Below are positions 8,961-15,508 of a stretch of 34,301 nt of DNA, piece by piece. Position 1 is the first letter of the stretch, and every line of letters begins with the position of its first letter. The position numbers and the translations under genes are program-made. The notes under the pieces are model-generated. The model made no database searches. It saw only the letters and a list, made by a program, of their open reading frames with translations, and was not told where the DNA came from. Origin of the DNA: Clostridia bacterium (lineage in GTDB: Bacteria > Bacillota > Clostridia > Christensenellales > CAG-314); NCBI GenBank assembly GCA_017409765.1, contig JAFQSA010000039.1:1-34301 (forward strand), written 5' to 3'.

Positions 8961-8989
8961 ATTATAAAATGCTGACAACATATTGTCAA
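8961..8989 (-). promoter_or_regulatory. Promoter of the WYL regulator with overlapping operator
   Basis: On the minus strand, a perfect TTGACA (8984-8989) and a perfect TATAAT (8961-8966) are spaced by 17 nt. The palindrome TGACAA-CATA-TTGTCA (8973-8988) covers part of the -35 box and the spacer. A protein bound there would block RNA polymerase, so it is a good candidate for the regulator's own site. Confidence 0.75.
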
Positions 8990-9025
8990 TGTTTTGCAAA
9001 AATAATTTGAAATATTTTTTAATAT

Positions 9026-9041
9026 TGCCATATATGTGGCA
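9026..9041. promoter_or_regulatory. Near-palindrome between the divergent WYL regulator and small gene
   Basis: TGCCATATATGTGGCA is symmetric at seven of eight base pairs. It lies about 50 nt upstream of the small plus-strand gene, where an operator or activator site would be expected. A clearly spaced plus-strand promoter is not visible here. Confidence 0.4.
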
Positions 9042-9091
9042 TAGTTATTTGGTAAAATGTAGACATCAAAACAATCACAGGAGGCATATCT

Positions 9092-9259
9092 ATGAAATAC
9101 GATTGCACAACAGAATTTGACCTTGACATCATCTACCAAAAACTGACAGCACCAAGCGCAACACAAATGGTAAAAGCATGCAACTTTTTTGAGCAAGAGG
9201 ATATGCTTGCCATGTTTCAAAAGCGCATTGCGCGCGAAGTACAACTACAAACTGCATAA
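9092..9259 (+). CDS. Small 55-residue protein of unknown function
   Basis: A short plus-strand gene divergent from the WYL regulator. The ATG at 9092 follows a full AGGAGG (9079-9084), the frame closes with TAA at 9257, and a strong terminator begins two bases later, so it is a self-contained transcription unit. The product begins MKYDCTTEFDLDI and ends REVQLQTA. It has no membrane segment or signal peptide, is mixed in charge, contains two cysteines, and looks like a small helical cytosolic protein. I do not recognise a family. Its position suggests control by the WYL protein, which is inference. Confidence 0.7.
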   Translation: MKYDCTTEFDLDIIYQKLTAPSATQMVKACNFFEQEDMLAMFQKRIAREVQLQTA

Positions 9260-9260
9260 C

Positions 9261-9291
9261 AAAAAGCGTACCTAAGTTGGGTACGCTTTTT
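9261..9291. terminator. Terminator after the small gene, usable in both directions
   Basis: AAAAAGCGTACC and GGTACGCTTTTT flank a short loop. The stem has an A-run on one side and a T-run on the other, so it can serve both the small plus-strand gene and the converging ddl operon. Confidence 0.88.
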
Positions 9292-9437
9292 ACTTGAAAT
9301 GCTATGATTGCATTTATCCTAGATATGCAGGATTGATGTGCTCAAAATCGCCATTAAGATACCGCCTAAGGTTGGCTTTGGAACAATATTGTTCACCAAA
9401 AGATCAATCAAGGCAAGAACTGAACAACTTGACTTTG

Positions 9438-10517
9438 CTACTTTTTGTTGATTGCACCACTTAGCACGGAAGAATTGTAACTGCGAACAAGTTGACAATC
9501 TCTTTGGTAGTCGGCAATGGCTTGGTCTACGAGTAACTTGCCAAACTGCGCTTGTGTGTAGATATTACTCCAAAGCCCATAGGCAAGGGAGCCAGGGATG
9601 GAATTGATTTCGTTGACGTAGATTTTTCCATCGGTTTTGTCCACCAAGTAGTCCACGCGAATGACACCACTAAAGCCAAGTTGTTGGTAGATTTGTTGCG
9701 TCATACTTTGCACAGCAGTTTGCACGTCGGCGTTGATATCCACAGTAGGCTTGCACCACTTGCTTTGCGATATGTACTTATCCTCGAAAGTTAGCAAATC
9801 GTGGGCGGTTATGGGTGTGTCCACGTCGCTTGTTTGTACAACATTGTTTACGCGCATTGCCGAGCAATTTACTTCGTAAAAGTTGGTTAGCGCCCTTTCG
9901 CAAAGGACGTCGTTATCGTAAGAGAAGGCAACTTTTAGCGCATTTTGCAGTTCTTCCTTGTTGTGGCAAAGGGTTATGCCTATGCTAGAGCCAAGTCGGT
10001 TTGGTTTGATAATCACAGGATAGGCAATGTCATCTGTTGAATAGGTACTTTGCTCAAACTGCTCACGCGTGATGCGACATCCCTTGACCGTTGGCATGCC
10101 AATGGCGTGCAATGCGTATTTTGTTGCAATTTTGTCCATAGCAACGGCGCTTGAAAGCAAGTTAGAACCCACAAGCGGGATACTTGTCATTTGGCAAATA
10201 GCGGAAACAGAGCCATCTTCGCCACAAACGCCGTGACAGCAATTGACGGCAACGTCTATATCCACATACCTTTTTACGCGTTTGCCTTTGCAAATTGCAA
10301 TGCGTTTTTCGCCAAAACAAAAGGAAATTTGCTCGCGAAAGGTGTGGTTTGTGTGTTTTGCAGGGGTAAAATCGTTTGGAACGGCAAAGCATCTGTTTTG
10401 CTTGTCGAAGTAGGCGCTGATAATGTTGCCCCTAAAGTACCCCTTTGCAAGGCAGGCGGTAATGATGGAAATGTCGTGTTCGCAACTTTGTCCGCCATAG
10501 ATAATCAAAATGTTCAT
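9438..10517 (-). CDS. ddl: D-alanine--D-alanine ligase family protein
   Basis: A 359-residue ATP-grasp ligase that would join two D-amino acids into the dipeptide MurF adds to peptidoglycan precursors. The N-terminus has the Ddl signature YGGQSCEHDIS, and HGVCGEDGSV (95-104) is the conserved HG..GEDG motif. KPNRLGSSIG (171-180) forms the ATP-binding loop, and VNEINSIPGSLAYGLW (301-316) carries the Mg-binding Glu and Asn. The last motif differs from the textbook NTxPGxTxxSLxP of DdlB, and EVNCSAM replaces the usual EVE. It may be a divergent Ddl subgroup or prefer another second residue. The ATG has an AGGAG site and lies 9 nt after the MurF-like gene. The downstream gap 9292-9437 shows no convincing gene. 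Confidence 0.85.
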   Translation of the reverse strand: MNILIIYGGQSCEHDISIITACLAKGYFRGNIISAYFDKQNRCFAVPNDFTPAKHTNHTFREQISFCFGEKRIAICKGKRVKRYVDIDVAVNCCHGVCGEDGSVSAICQMTSIPLVGSNLLSSAVAMDKIATKYALHAIGMPTVKGCRITREQFEQSTYSTDDIAYPVIIKPNRLGSSIGITLCHNKEELQNALKVAFSYDNDVLCERALTNFYEVNCSAMRVNNVVQTSDVDTPITAHDLLTFEDKYISQSKWCKPTVDINADVQTAVQSMTQQIYQQLGFSGVIRVDYLVDKTDGKIYVNEINSIPGSLAYGLWSNIYTQAQFGKLLVDQAIADYQRDCQLVRSYNSSVLSGAINKK

Positions 10518-10526
10518 AAAAATCTC

Positions 10527-11984
10527 CTACAAACTTACAACGTCTGGTAAATCGTTTTGAAACAGTACAATGCAATTGGGCTTTGTGTAGCGTTGCAGTA
10601 GTCTTGTACCTTCGGCAAGATTTTTGGCATAAACCACCTTGCAATTGCAGTTGTTTGCGCCTTTTAGGATGTGATTTGCATACTTGCCAATGGCAATTAC
10701 AACGTCAAAGTGTGCGCCCAACATTTGACCACAGCGCTCGTTGAGTGTGCGCTGAAGTTTTCCACCTTCCACAATGCCCTGTGTTAGCACTATTTTGTAG
10801 TTATCAAAGTGGGAAAGTGTTGTGCAACAATTTGAAATACCCTTTATATTTGCATTGTAGGCATCGTCCACAATGTAGAAAGTACCATTGTGCAAAATTT
10901 GCATGCGATGGGGAGTTTGCGCCACCTTTTGGCAGTTGTTTACAGTAGAAACAACATCTTGTCCCAAGTTCTTACACATTTCAAAGCACATCAAAAAGGT
11001 ATCGACAATGTAGTTGGAAATTTGTGGCAAGCAAATTTGGTACAATTGACCGTTGTGTTTGACGGCAAACTGAGTGCCTTGCAACGTGGTTTGTTGGTTT
11101 TGTATTGCACTTTTGTCCGTTAGCACTTTGCGACAAACTCCCACTTGCGACAAACTTTGAGTGCTACTGTCGTTGCTATTTAGCACACAAAAGCCCTTTT
11201 GGGGCAAGTTTTCCACCAATTCGCCCTTGGTTTTGACAATGTTACCTAGCGTTTTGAAGGTAGACAAGTGTTGCTCGCAAATGCCGGTGACAATACCACA
11301 AATCGGCTGAAAAAGTTTGCAAAGTTTTTGGATATCCCCAACGTTACGCGCGCCAAACTCCAAAATTAGGTGTTTGTAAGGGGACAAATCGGTACTATTT
11401 ACAAACTTTGCAATGCCAAGTGGCGTGTTGCAACTACCGCTTGGAGCGATGGAATCGTTTAACAAAGTTGCCAGCATATCTTTGGTGCAAGTTTTGCCAT
11501 AACTACCGGTGATTGCAACAACAGTTATACCACTTTGCGACAGTTTTTTGACGGCTTTTTTGATATAGTAGTTAGCAATTATCCCATCAACCGGCAAGCA
11601 AATTAGCCAAGACACTACCGCGATGATAGGCAATGCCATAGCAAAATAGCAACTACCCACATAGTGGCATAGGACAAAAATCAAAACCAACTGCACTACA
11701 AGCATCCGCACAATGCGCTTGGTAAACTTTAGCGGACACTTGCGTTTTTTGAAAACACTTACTGCTGTAGCAATACCAAAAAGAACTGTCGCGCACCATC
11801 GTTGCCATAACAAATGACACAAAACGATTAAAACTTGAGTAAAAATTAGCACCAAAAAGAAGCTACTTGCAATAATTTTGAAGTAGCCACGTTGTGGTTT
11901 GTAGGAGCAAGATTGCAAAATGCGGAAACACTCAAACGAGAGCACAGTTAGCAACAATGCATCCAAAACATCCAAAATGAGCAT
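10527..11984 (-). CDS. MurF-like Mur ligase with membrane-embedded N-terminal region
   Basis: A 485-residue Mur ligase most like MurF, which attaches D-Ala-D-Ala to UDP-MurNAc-tripeptide using ATP. The core has the P-loop ITGSYGKTCTK (158-168), an EFGARN stretch near 209 and HRMQIL (359-364). IVDDAYNAN (371-379) corresponds to the IDDxYNANP signature of MurF, and a TQGIVEGGK stretch lies near 401. The first about 135 residues are not the usual MurF substrate-binding domain. They form roughly four or five hydrophobic segments (about 1-18, 35-57, 64-78, 92-108, 113-131), so the enzyme is probably membrane-bound. The ATG at 11984 overlaps the upstream stop by one base and has a GAGGA site; the TTG one codon earlier is less likely. 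A role on another acceptor is possible. Confidence 0.8.
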   Translation of the reverse strand: MLILDVLDALLLTVLSFECFRILQSCSYKPQRGYFKIIASSFFLVLIFTQVLIVLCHLLWQRWCATVLFGIATAVSVFKKRKCPLKFTKRIVRMLVVQLVLIFVLCHYVGSCYFAMALPIIAVVSWLICLPVDGIIANYYIKKAVKKLSQSGITVVAITGSYGKTCTKDMLATLLNDSIAPSGSCNTPLGIAKFVNSTDLSPYKHLILEFGARNVGDIQKLCKLFQPICGIVTGICEQHLSTFKTLGNIVKTKGELVENLPQKGFCVLNSNDSSTQSLSQVGVCRKVLTDKSAIQNQQTTLQGTQFAVKHNGQLYQICLPQISNYIVDTFLMCFEMCKNLGQDVVSTVNNCQKVAQTPHRMQILHNGTFYIVDDAYNANIKGISNCCTTLSHFDNYKIVLTQGIVEGGKLQRTLNERCGQMLGAHFDVVIAIGKYANHILKGANNCNCKVVYAKNLAEGTRLLQRYTKPNCIVLFQNDLPDVVSL

Positions 11985-12688
11985 CAAGATTCCTCGAATA
12001 ACTTTATTGTTTGAGCAAACGCTTGCGGATTGTGGAAAAACGCAAAGTGATCGCCGTCAATCTCCACCAAACTGCTTGTTTTGATTAGTTTTTGCAAGTT
12101 TTGCGCGTGTTTTAGAGGAGTTTGGGTATCATTGTTGCCGTTGACAATTAGCGTTGGACAGGCAATTTTCTTGGCAAAAGCGGTCAAATCTTGGTTGACA
12201 ACTTTAACAAAGGTGTTTTTTAGGCCATTTTCGCAAGCGTTGTAGTCGACGCTACCATATCGCGCAGAAACATTTTGGCAAACTCCCATTTTGCACAAAA
12301 ATTTGTGGATTTTGTACTTGGTAACCTTGCACCAACGTTTGAAAGATGGTTTGCGTAGTCCTGCGGGTGCAACAAGCAAAAGCTTGCTAACTCTGTTGGG
12401 ATATAACGATTCCAGCACCATTGCCACACGACAACCAAAACTGTGGCCAACAATTATAACTTGTTGCAAATTTTGATCATCCAAAAAGCGCAAAACATCA
12501 TTTGCGTAGTCCAAAACATTCCAACCCTCGATTGGTGGTTTGTCGCTTTTGCCAAAGCCTACGAAGTCCACCAAATAGTTGGTGTAGTTTGGCAACCGCG
12601 CCACTACCGATTGAAAAATACTGCCATCCGAGCCCCATCCATGCAAATACAAAATGGGACTACCTTCCCCAAACTTTTGAAAATACAT
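11984..12688 (-). CDS. Alpha/beta hydrolase of the cell-wall ligase operon
   Basis: A 234-residue serine hydrolase. The oxyanion motif LHGWGSDGS (15-23) is followed by Ser83 in GHSFGCR, Asp187 in NGNNDTQTP and His214 in DGDHFAF, a complete triad. There is no signal peptide or membrane anchor. It is the first gene of a tightly coupled operon with the MurF-like and Ddl genes; its TGA overlaps the next ATG by one base. That coupling suggests work on a cell-wall precursor, a lipid carrier or a D-amino-acid ester, but the substrate cannot be read from the sequence. The ATG follows an AAGGGAAAGG stretch. No convincing promoter is seen between it and the terminator at 12765. Confidence 0.83.
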   Translation of the reverse strand: MYFQKFGEGSPILYLHGWGSDGSIFQSVVARLPNYTNYLVDFVGFGKSDKPPIEGWNVLDYANDVLRFLDDQNLQQVIIVGHSFGCRVAMVLESLYPNRVSKLLLVAPAGLRKPSFKRWCKVTKYKIHKFLCKMGVCQNVSARYGSVDYNACENGLKNTFVKVVNQDLTAFAKKIACPTLIVNGNNDTQTPLKHAQNLQKLIKTSSLVEIDGDHFAFFHNPQAFAQTIKLFEES

Positions 12689-12764
12689 TGCCTTTCCCTT
12701 GCAAATTAGTTTATGAAGTCGCTTTCCGTTTTGTGACTAAGTGGCAAAAATTGTAAAAAATGCA

Positions 12765-12795
12765 AAAAAATACCGCCAAAGACTTTGGCGGTTTT
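12765..12795 (-). terminator. Terminator of the tsaE-tsaB-rimI operon
   Basis: CCGCCAAAG (12773-12781) pairs with CTTTGGCGG (12783-12791), with a run of seven T on the minus strand and six on the plus strand. It lies about 45 nt after the rimI stop and upstream of the next minus-strand gene. Confidence 0.85.
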
Positions 12796-12837
12796 TTACT
12801 TGTTGAAAATTTGGGTAAAATTTACGCGAAAACAATC

Positions 12838-13290
12838 CTACACCAAACTCTTTGTCATTGTGTAGGCATCGCGAGAGTTGTAGCGAGAACGGCGATAGAA
12901 ATTTTTGCGGATACCAGCTACTTCGAAACCGCACTTTTTGTACAATTCCACCGCGGGAGTGTTTTCCGTGTTGACCTCTAGCTCGCAAACTTGACAGCCC
13001 TTTTCGGCGGACAAACGGAGCATTTCCTCAATCAGTTGCTTTGCAATACCTTGACGGCGGTACTCTGGCAAAACTGCCACGTTGCAAACTTGCGCCTCCT
13101 CGTACATGGCACGAACACAGGTGTAGCCCACAAGTTTATCATCTTGGTAGTAGCCAATAAGATAGGAATACTCGTTCATAAACTCACCGCGAAGATTGTT
13201 TACCGTCCAAGCGTCCTTGGCAAAGCACACTTCTTCGATATCGGCAAGATCAAAAACGTTTTTCATGTTGTATTCAAGTAGTTTTATCAT
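12838..13290 (-). CDS. rimI: Ribosomal protein alanine N-acetyltransferase (RimI)
   Basis: A 150-residue GNAT enzyme that in characterised bacteria acetylates the N-terminal alanine of ribosomal protein S18. Beta-4 CNVAVLPEYRRQGIAKQL (69-86) contains the acetyl-CoA loop. ELEVNTENTPAVELYKKCGF (103-122) is the beta-5/alpha-4 signature of RimI, and the NFYRRSRYN tail supplies the usual tyrosine. The ATG has an AAGGAAG site. It follows tsaB by 17 nt, the conserved Bacillota tsaE-tsaB-rimI order, which is the main reason for the specific name over a generic GNAT call. Confidence 0.88.
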   Translation of the reverse strand: MIKLLEYNMKNVFDLADIEEVCFAKDAWTVNNLRGEFMNEYSYLIGYYQDDKLVGYTCVRAMYEEAQVCNVAVLPEYRRQGIAKQLIEEMLRLSAEKGCQVCELEVNTENTPAVELYKKCGFEVAGIRKNFYRRSRYNSRDAYTMTKSLV

Positions 13291-13307
13291 AGTAAGACTT
13301 CCTTAGT

Positions 13308-13877
13308 TTAGGATTTTTTGAGTTCTTCCGCTTGGCTTTTGCGGATGTAAAGTGGCTCGAGAGTTTGGTCGAAACTGCCACACTCGAACTTTTGCTTGGC
13401 AAGCGCTACAAGACCATCAAAGTAGTCGGTTGCATTTGCGCCTTTGCCGGCAAGTTCCGCACGACCATCATCATAGGCAATCAAGCAAGGGGCAACGTTG
13501 TTGTGGTAGTCGGCAAAGTAGTAGCCGTTGCCTGCATCAATAATTGCGCTACCTTTTGCACCACAATTTGCAGAAAGAGCAATGGCCTCCAAAGTGTTTA
13601 GCGCCAAAAGTTTTTTGGGACAGGCAAATTGGTAGCCCTTTACTGTGGAAACGCCAATGCGGATGCCCGTAAAACTGCCTGGGCCAATGGAGCAAGCGTA
13701 AGCATCGATATCCGCCAAGGAAATTTGCGCAGTTTGTAGCAACTCGTCTACCGTTAGGCAAAGGTTTTCGCTGTGGCGAGTGCCAAGTTGTGGTTTTGTG
13801 CAGTCGATAATTTTGTCACCATCAATCAAAGCCACTACCAAGTCCTTTGTAGTTGTGTCGATAAGTAGAATTTTCAT
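13308..13877 (-). CDS. tsaB: tRNA N6-threonylcarbamoyladenosine biosynthesis protein TsaB
   Basis: Scaffold partner of TsaD in the complex that makes t6A37 on ANN-decoding tRNAs. The 189-residue protein has the ASKHA fold start LLIDTTTKDLVVAL, then RHSENL (34-39), and CSIGPGSFTGIRIG (62-75), the diagnostic TsaB motif. It is shorter than the E. coli protein (231), as usual in Bacillota. ATG and the upstream TGA overlap by four bases (ATGA), so translation is coupled to tsaE. tsaD is not in this window. Confidence 0.93.
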   Translation of the reverse strand: MKILLIDTTTKDLVVALIDGDKIIDCTKPQLGTRHSENLCLTVDELLQTAQISLADIDAYACSIGPGSFTGIRIGVSTVKGYQFACPKKLLALNTLEAIALSANCGAKGSAIIDAGNGYYFADYHNNVAPCLIAYDDGRAELAGKGANATDYFDGLVALAKQKFECGSFDQTLEPLYIRKSQAEELKKS

Positions 13878-14302
13878 AGATACCTTTGTATGGTTATTTG
13901 ACGGGAGTTTTCGTCAAGTTTTTCGATAGTAACAACAATGCAATCGCGTGGCAACAACTCGGCAATGTTTTCGCTCCACTCGATACAGGAAACGGAGTCC
14001 TTTTCGCCAAAAAACTCGTTCAAACCAAGCATTTCCGCCTCTTCGGGGTCCATGATGCGGTAAAAATCGAAGTGATTGAGAACAAGTCGGCCACCGTTGT
14101 ATTGATTGTGCAAGGCAAACGTGGGGCTTGTGATGACATCGTCGATGCCAAGCCCCTTTGCAACACCTTTGACAAAGTGTGTTTTACCTGCGCCAAGGTC
14201 GCCGTTTAGCAAAATTGTTTCCCCACCGATAAGCGTTGCGGAAAATTGTTGGGCAAAATCTTGCGTTTGTTGTGCAGTTGTTGTGATTACTTGTGGTTTC
14301 AT
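13874..14302 (-). CDS. tsaE: tRNA t6A biosynthesis ATPase TsaE
   Basis: A 142-residue P-loop ATPase that drives turnover of the TsaB-TsaD complex. Walker A is GDLGAGKT (34-41), TSPTFALHN (58-66) is the switch-like motif, and NHFDFYRI with CIEWSENI (106-113) completes the family pattern. It is the first gene of the operon. No Shine-Dalgarno sequence precedes the ATG; instead a good promoter ends six nucleotides before it, so the mRNA is predicted to start at or beside the A of ATG. No upstream in-frame start is better, and the family N-terminus fits this one. Confidence 0.92.
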   Translation of the reverse strand: MKPQVITTTAQQTQDFAQQFSATLIGGETILLNGDLGAGKTHFVKGVAKGLGIDDVITSPTFALHNQYNGGRLVLNHFDFYRIMDPEEAEMLGLNEFFGEKDSVSCIEWSENIAELLPRDCIVVTIEKLDENSRQITIQRYL

Positions 14303-14308
14303 AGGTCA

Positions 14309-14337
14309 ATTATACATCAAACTAACAAAAAACTCAA
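14309..14337 (-). promoter_or_regulatory. Promoter of tsaE-tsaB-rimI predicting a leaderless mRNA
   Basis: TTGAGT (14332-14337) and a perfect TATAAT (14309-14314) on the minus strand have a 17-nt spacer. Only TGACCT separates the -10 box from the ATG at 14302, so initiation at the usual distance falls on the start codon. Confidence 0.75.
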
Positions 14338-14349
14338 CCATTACAACAC

Positions 14350-14380
14350 AAAAGGGCAACTATTTTGTAAGTTGCCCTAG
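14350..14380 (-). terminator. Probable terminator of ribU
   Basis: AGGGCAAC (14353-14360) pairs perfectly with GTTGCCCT (14371-14378) around a 10-nt loop. In the minus direction it is followed by TTTTGTGTTGTAA, a mediocre U-tract. Confidence 0.65.
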
Positions 14381-14414
14381 TAATTGAACAATATTGATGA
14401 TTTTGTTAGCAAAT

Positions 14415-14444
14415 TTGATTGACGTCACTTGCTGGCGCAATCAA
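14415..14444. repeat. Inverted repeat downstream of ribU
   Basis: TTGATTG and CAATCAA are perfect 7-bp arms separated by 16 nt that include the palindrome GACGTC. No T-run adjoins it, so it is not an obvious terminator; function unknown. Confidence 0.35.
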
Positions 14445-14462
14445 TCGCACTATGTTCGCAAA

Positions 14463-15140
14463 TTAGTCGTTTTGTGTGTTTTTGCTTTTGATTTCCCAAT
14501 GGAGCGCCTTTGAAAGTGGCTTGTAGGTTAGGTAGGAAACAATGGAGCAAATAACGCATCTAAGCAAGTTGAAAGGCAAAACGCCAATTGGGATGTAGAA
14601 TGCGTAGAAATTTTCCGTTGTGACACCATCATACAAAGAAGAAACAGCATTGACAATGATTTGCATGCCAACCTCGGCATTGCCGTTACCAAATTGATTT
14701 GCATAGAAAGGAATCAAAATAAGCCAGTTACACAAAGCGCTGAACAACAACGCGCTTGCAGTACCCACCGCCATGCCAATGATAGCATTTTTGCGACCTT
14801 TAGATACGTGGTAAATCAACGTTGCAGGCAAAACAAAAGCAATGCCCACAAGGATATCTGCGCACTCGCCAACGCAAGCGGTGGATGTAAAAGGCATCTT
14901 CAAAAGGCACTTTACCACAACGATAATAACGCTGGCAAGCGGATTGATTGCAAAGCCACCAAGCAACGCTGGCAAGTCGGAAATTTGCACGTCCAGCCAA
15001 GGTGGGAAAAATGGCAATGGAAATTTGACAAACATGTACAATATGTAGGAAATGGCTGTTAGCACCGCCATAACTGCAATGTTACCTGTGGTAAACAACG
15101 TTTGCTTGCCCTTTGTTTGGTTTGTGATTTGTTCGCTCAT
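14463..15140 (-). CDS. ribU: Riboflavin ECF transporter S component (RibU)
   Basis: A 225-residue integral membrane protein that binds riboflavin and works with the shared ECF ATPases and T component, which are not in this window. About six hydrophobic segments are visible. The family stretch FPLPFFPPWLDVQISDLPAL (40-59) is a RibU hallmark, as is STACVGECADILVGIAFVLP (86-105). The ATG at 15140 has an AGGAG site; the open frame extends upstream only through the riboswitch RNA, so longer starts are rejected. It is preceded by an FMN riboswitch and a terminator hairpin, so FMN should shut it off. The direct riboswitch link makes the substrate call strong. Confidence 0.94.
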   Translation of the reverse strand: MSEQITNQTKGKQTLFTTGNIAVMAVLTAISYILYMFVKFPLPFFPPWLDVQISDLPALLGGFAINPLASVIIVVVKCLLKMPFTSTACVGECADILVGIAFVLPATLIYHVSKGRKNAIIGMAVGTASALLFSALCNWLILIPFYANQFGNGNAEVGMQIIVNAVSSLYDGVTTENFYAFYIPIGVLPFNLLRCVICSIVSYLTYKPLSKALHWEIKSKNTQND

Positions 15141-15162
15141 AAAAACTCCTTCTCTTTGGAAA

Positions 15163-15190
15163 GCAAAAAGCCCCTGGATTGCTCCAAGGG
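15163..15190 (-). terminator. Riboswitch-controlled intrinsic terminator before ribU
   Basis: CCCUUGGA-GCAA-UCCAGGGG in the minus-strand RNA (15171-15190), followed by CUUUUUG, sits between the FMN aptamer and the ribosome binding site. This is the expression platform: FMN binding should favour the hairpin and stop transcription. Confidence 0.85.
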
Positions 15191-15214
15191 CGTAAAATGT
15201 CGCAAATATTCGAC

Positions 15215-15333
15215 AAATTCTTTTCTCATCCGGACTGTACCGTCGGTGCAGGAATTTCACCCGCTCGGCAACCAAAAGGTTGTTCATAGACTATAACTAT
15301 CGGTGTGGAATTTCACCACGCCCCAAAGAATTT
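15215..15333 (-). ncRNA. FMN riboswitch (RFN element)
   Basis: The minus-strand RNA contains the RFN consensus blocks in order: GGGGCGUGGUGAAAUUCC, then ACACCGAUAGU, GGGUGAAAUUCCUGCACC, GACGGUACAGUCCGGAUG and AGA. P1 is a perfect 9-bp pairing of AAAUUCUUU (15325-15333) with AAAGAAUUU (15215-15223). RFN elements bind flavin mononucleotide and repress riboflavin synthesis or uptake genes; here it controls ribU. Confidence 0.97.
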
Positions 15334-15349
15334 ATTTTGTTGTGATTGT

Positions 15350-15378
15350 ATTGTACTACGACATTAGTTGGATGTCAA
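15350..15378 (-). promoter_or_regulatory. Promoter of the FMN riboswitch-ribU transcript
   Basis: A perfect TTGACA (15373-15378) and TACAAT (15350-15355) on the minus strand have a 17-nt spacer. The mRNA would start near 15343, ten bases before riboswitch P1. Confidence 0.8.
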
Positions 15379-15395
15379 TAGTTTTGCAACAATTT

Positions 15396-15472
15396 GCGAA
15401 CAATTTTGTTATAGAACTAATTTTTCGCGGACACGTGGTGTGTTTTTGAATAATTATAACAAAATTGTTTGC
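15396..15472. repeat. Long imperfect inverted repeat (18-bp arms) between ribU promoter and phosphoesterase gene
   Basis: GCGAACAATTTTGTTATA (15396-15413) and TATAACAAAATTGTTTGC (15455-15472) are complementary at 17 of 18 positions. The 41-nt interior contains a smaller ACAC/GTGT stem within CACGTGG-rich sequence. It lies between the phosphoesterase stop and the riboswitch promoter. It could be an AT-rich terminator, a structured RNA or a small miniature-element-like insertion; there is no transposase and no evident target duplication. Confidence 0.5.
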
Positions 15473-15508
15473 CTAAAAAATTTGCATTTTTTGTGTAAAA
15501 ATTAACTT

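Noticed and set aside
8951..9244. 97-codon minus-strand frame over the WYL promoter and the small gene
   Set aside because: It spans the regulator promoter and palindromes; the plus-strand 55-residue gene has the ribosome binding site and terminator.
9292..9437. Short minus-strand frames after ddl that look mildly protein-like, a possible gene remnant
   Set aside because: Two competing frames of about 30-38 codons, no start signal and no recognisable family; too little to call a pseudogene.
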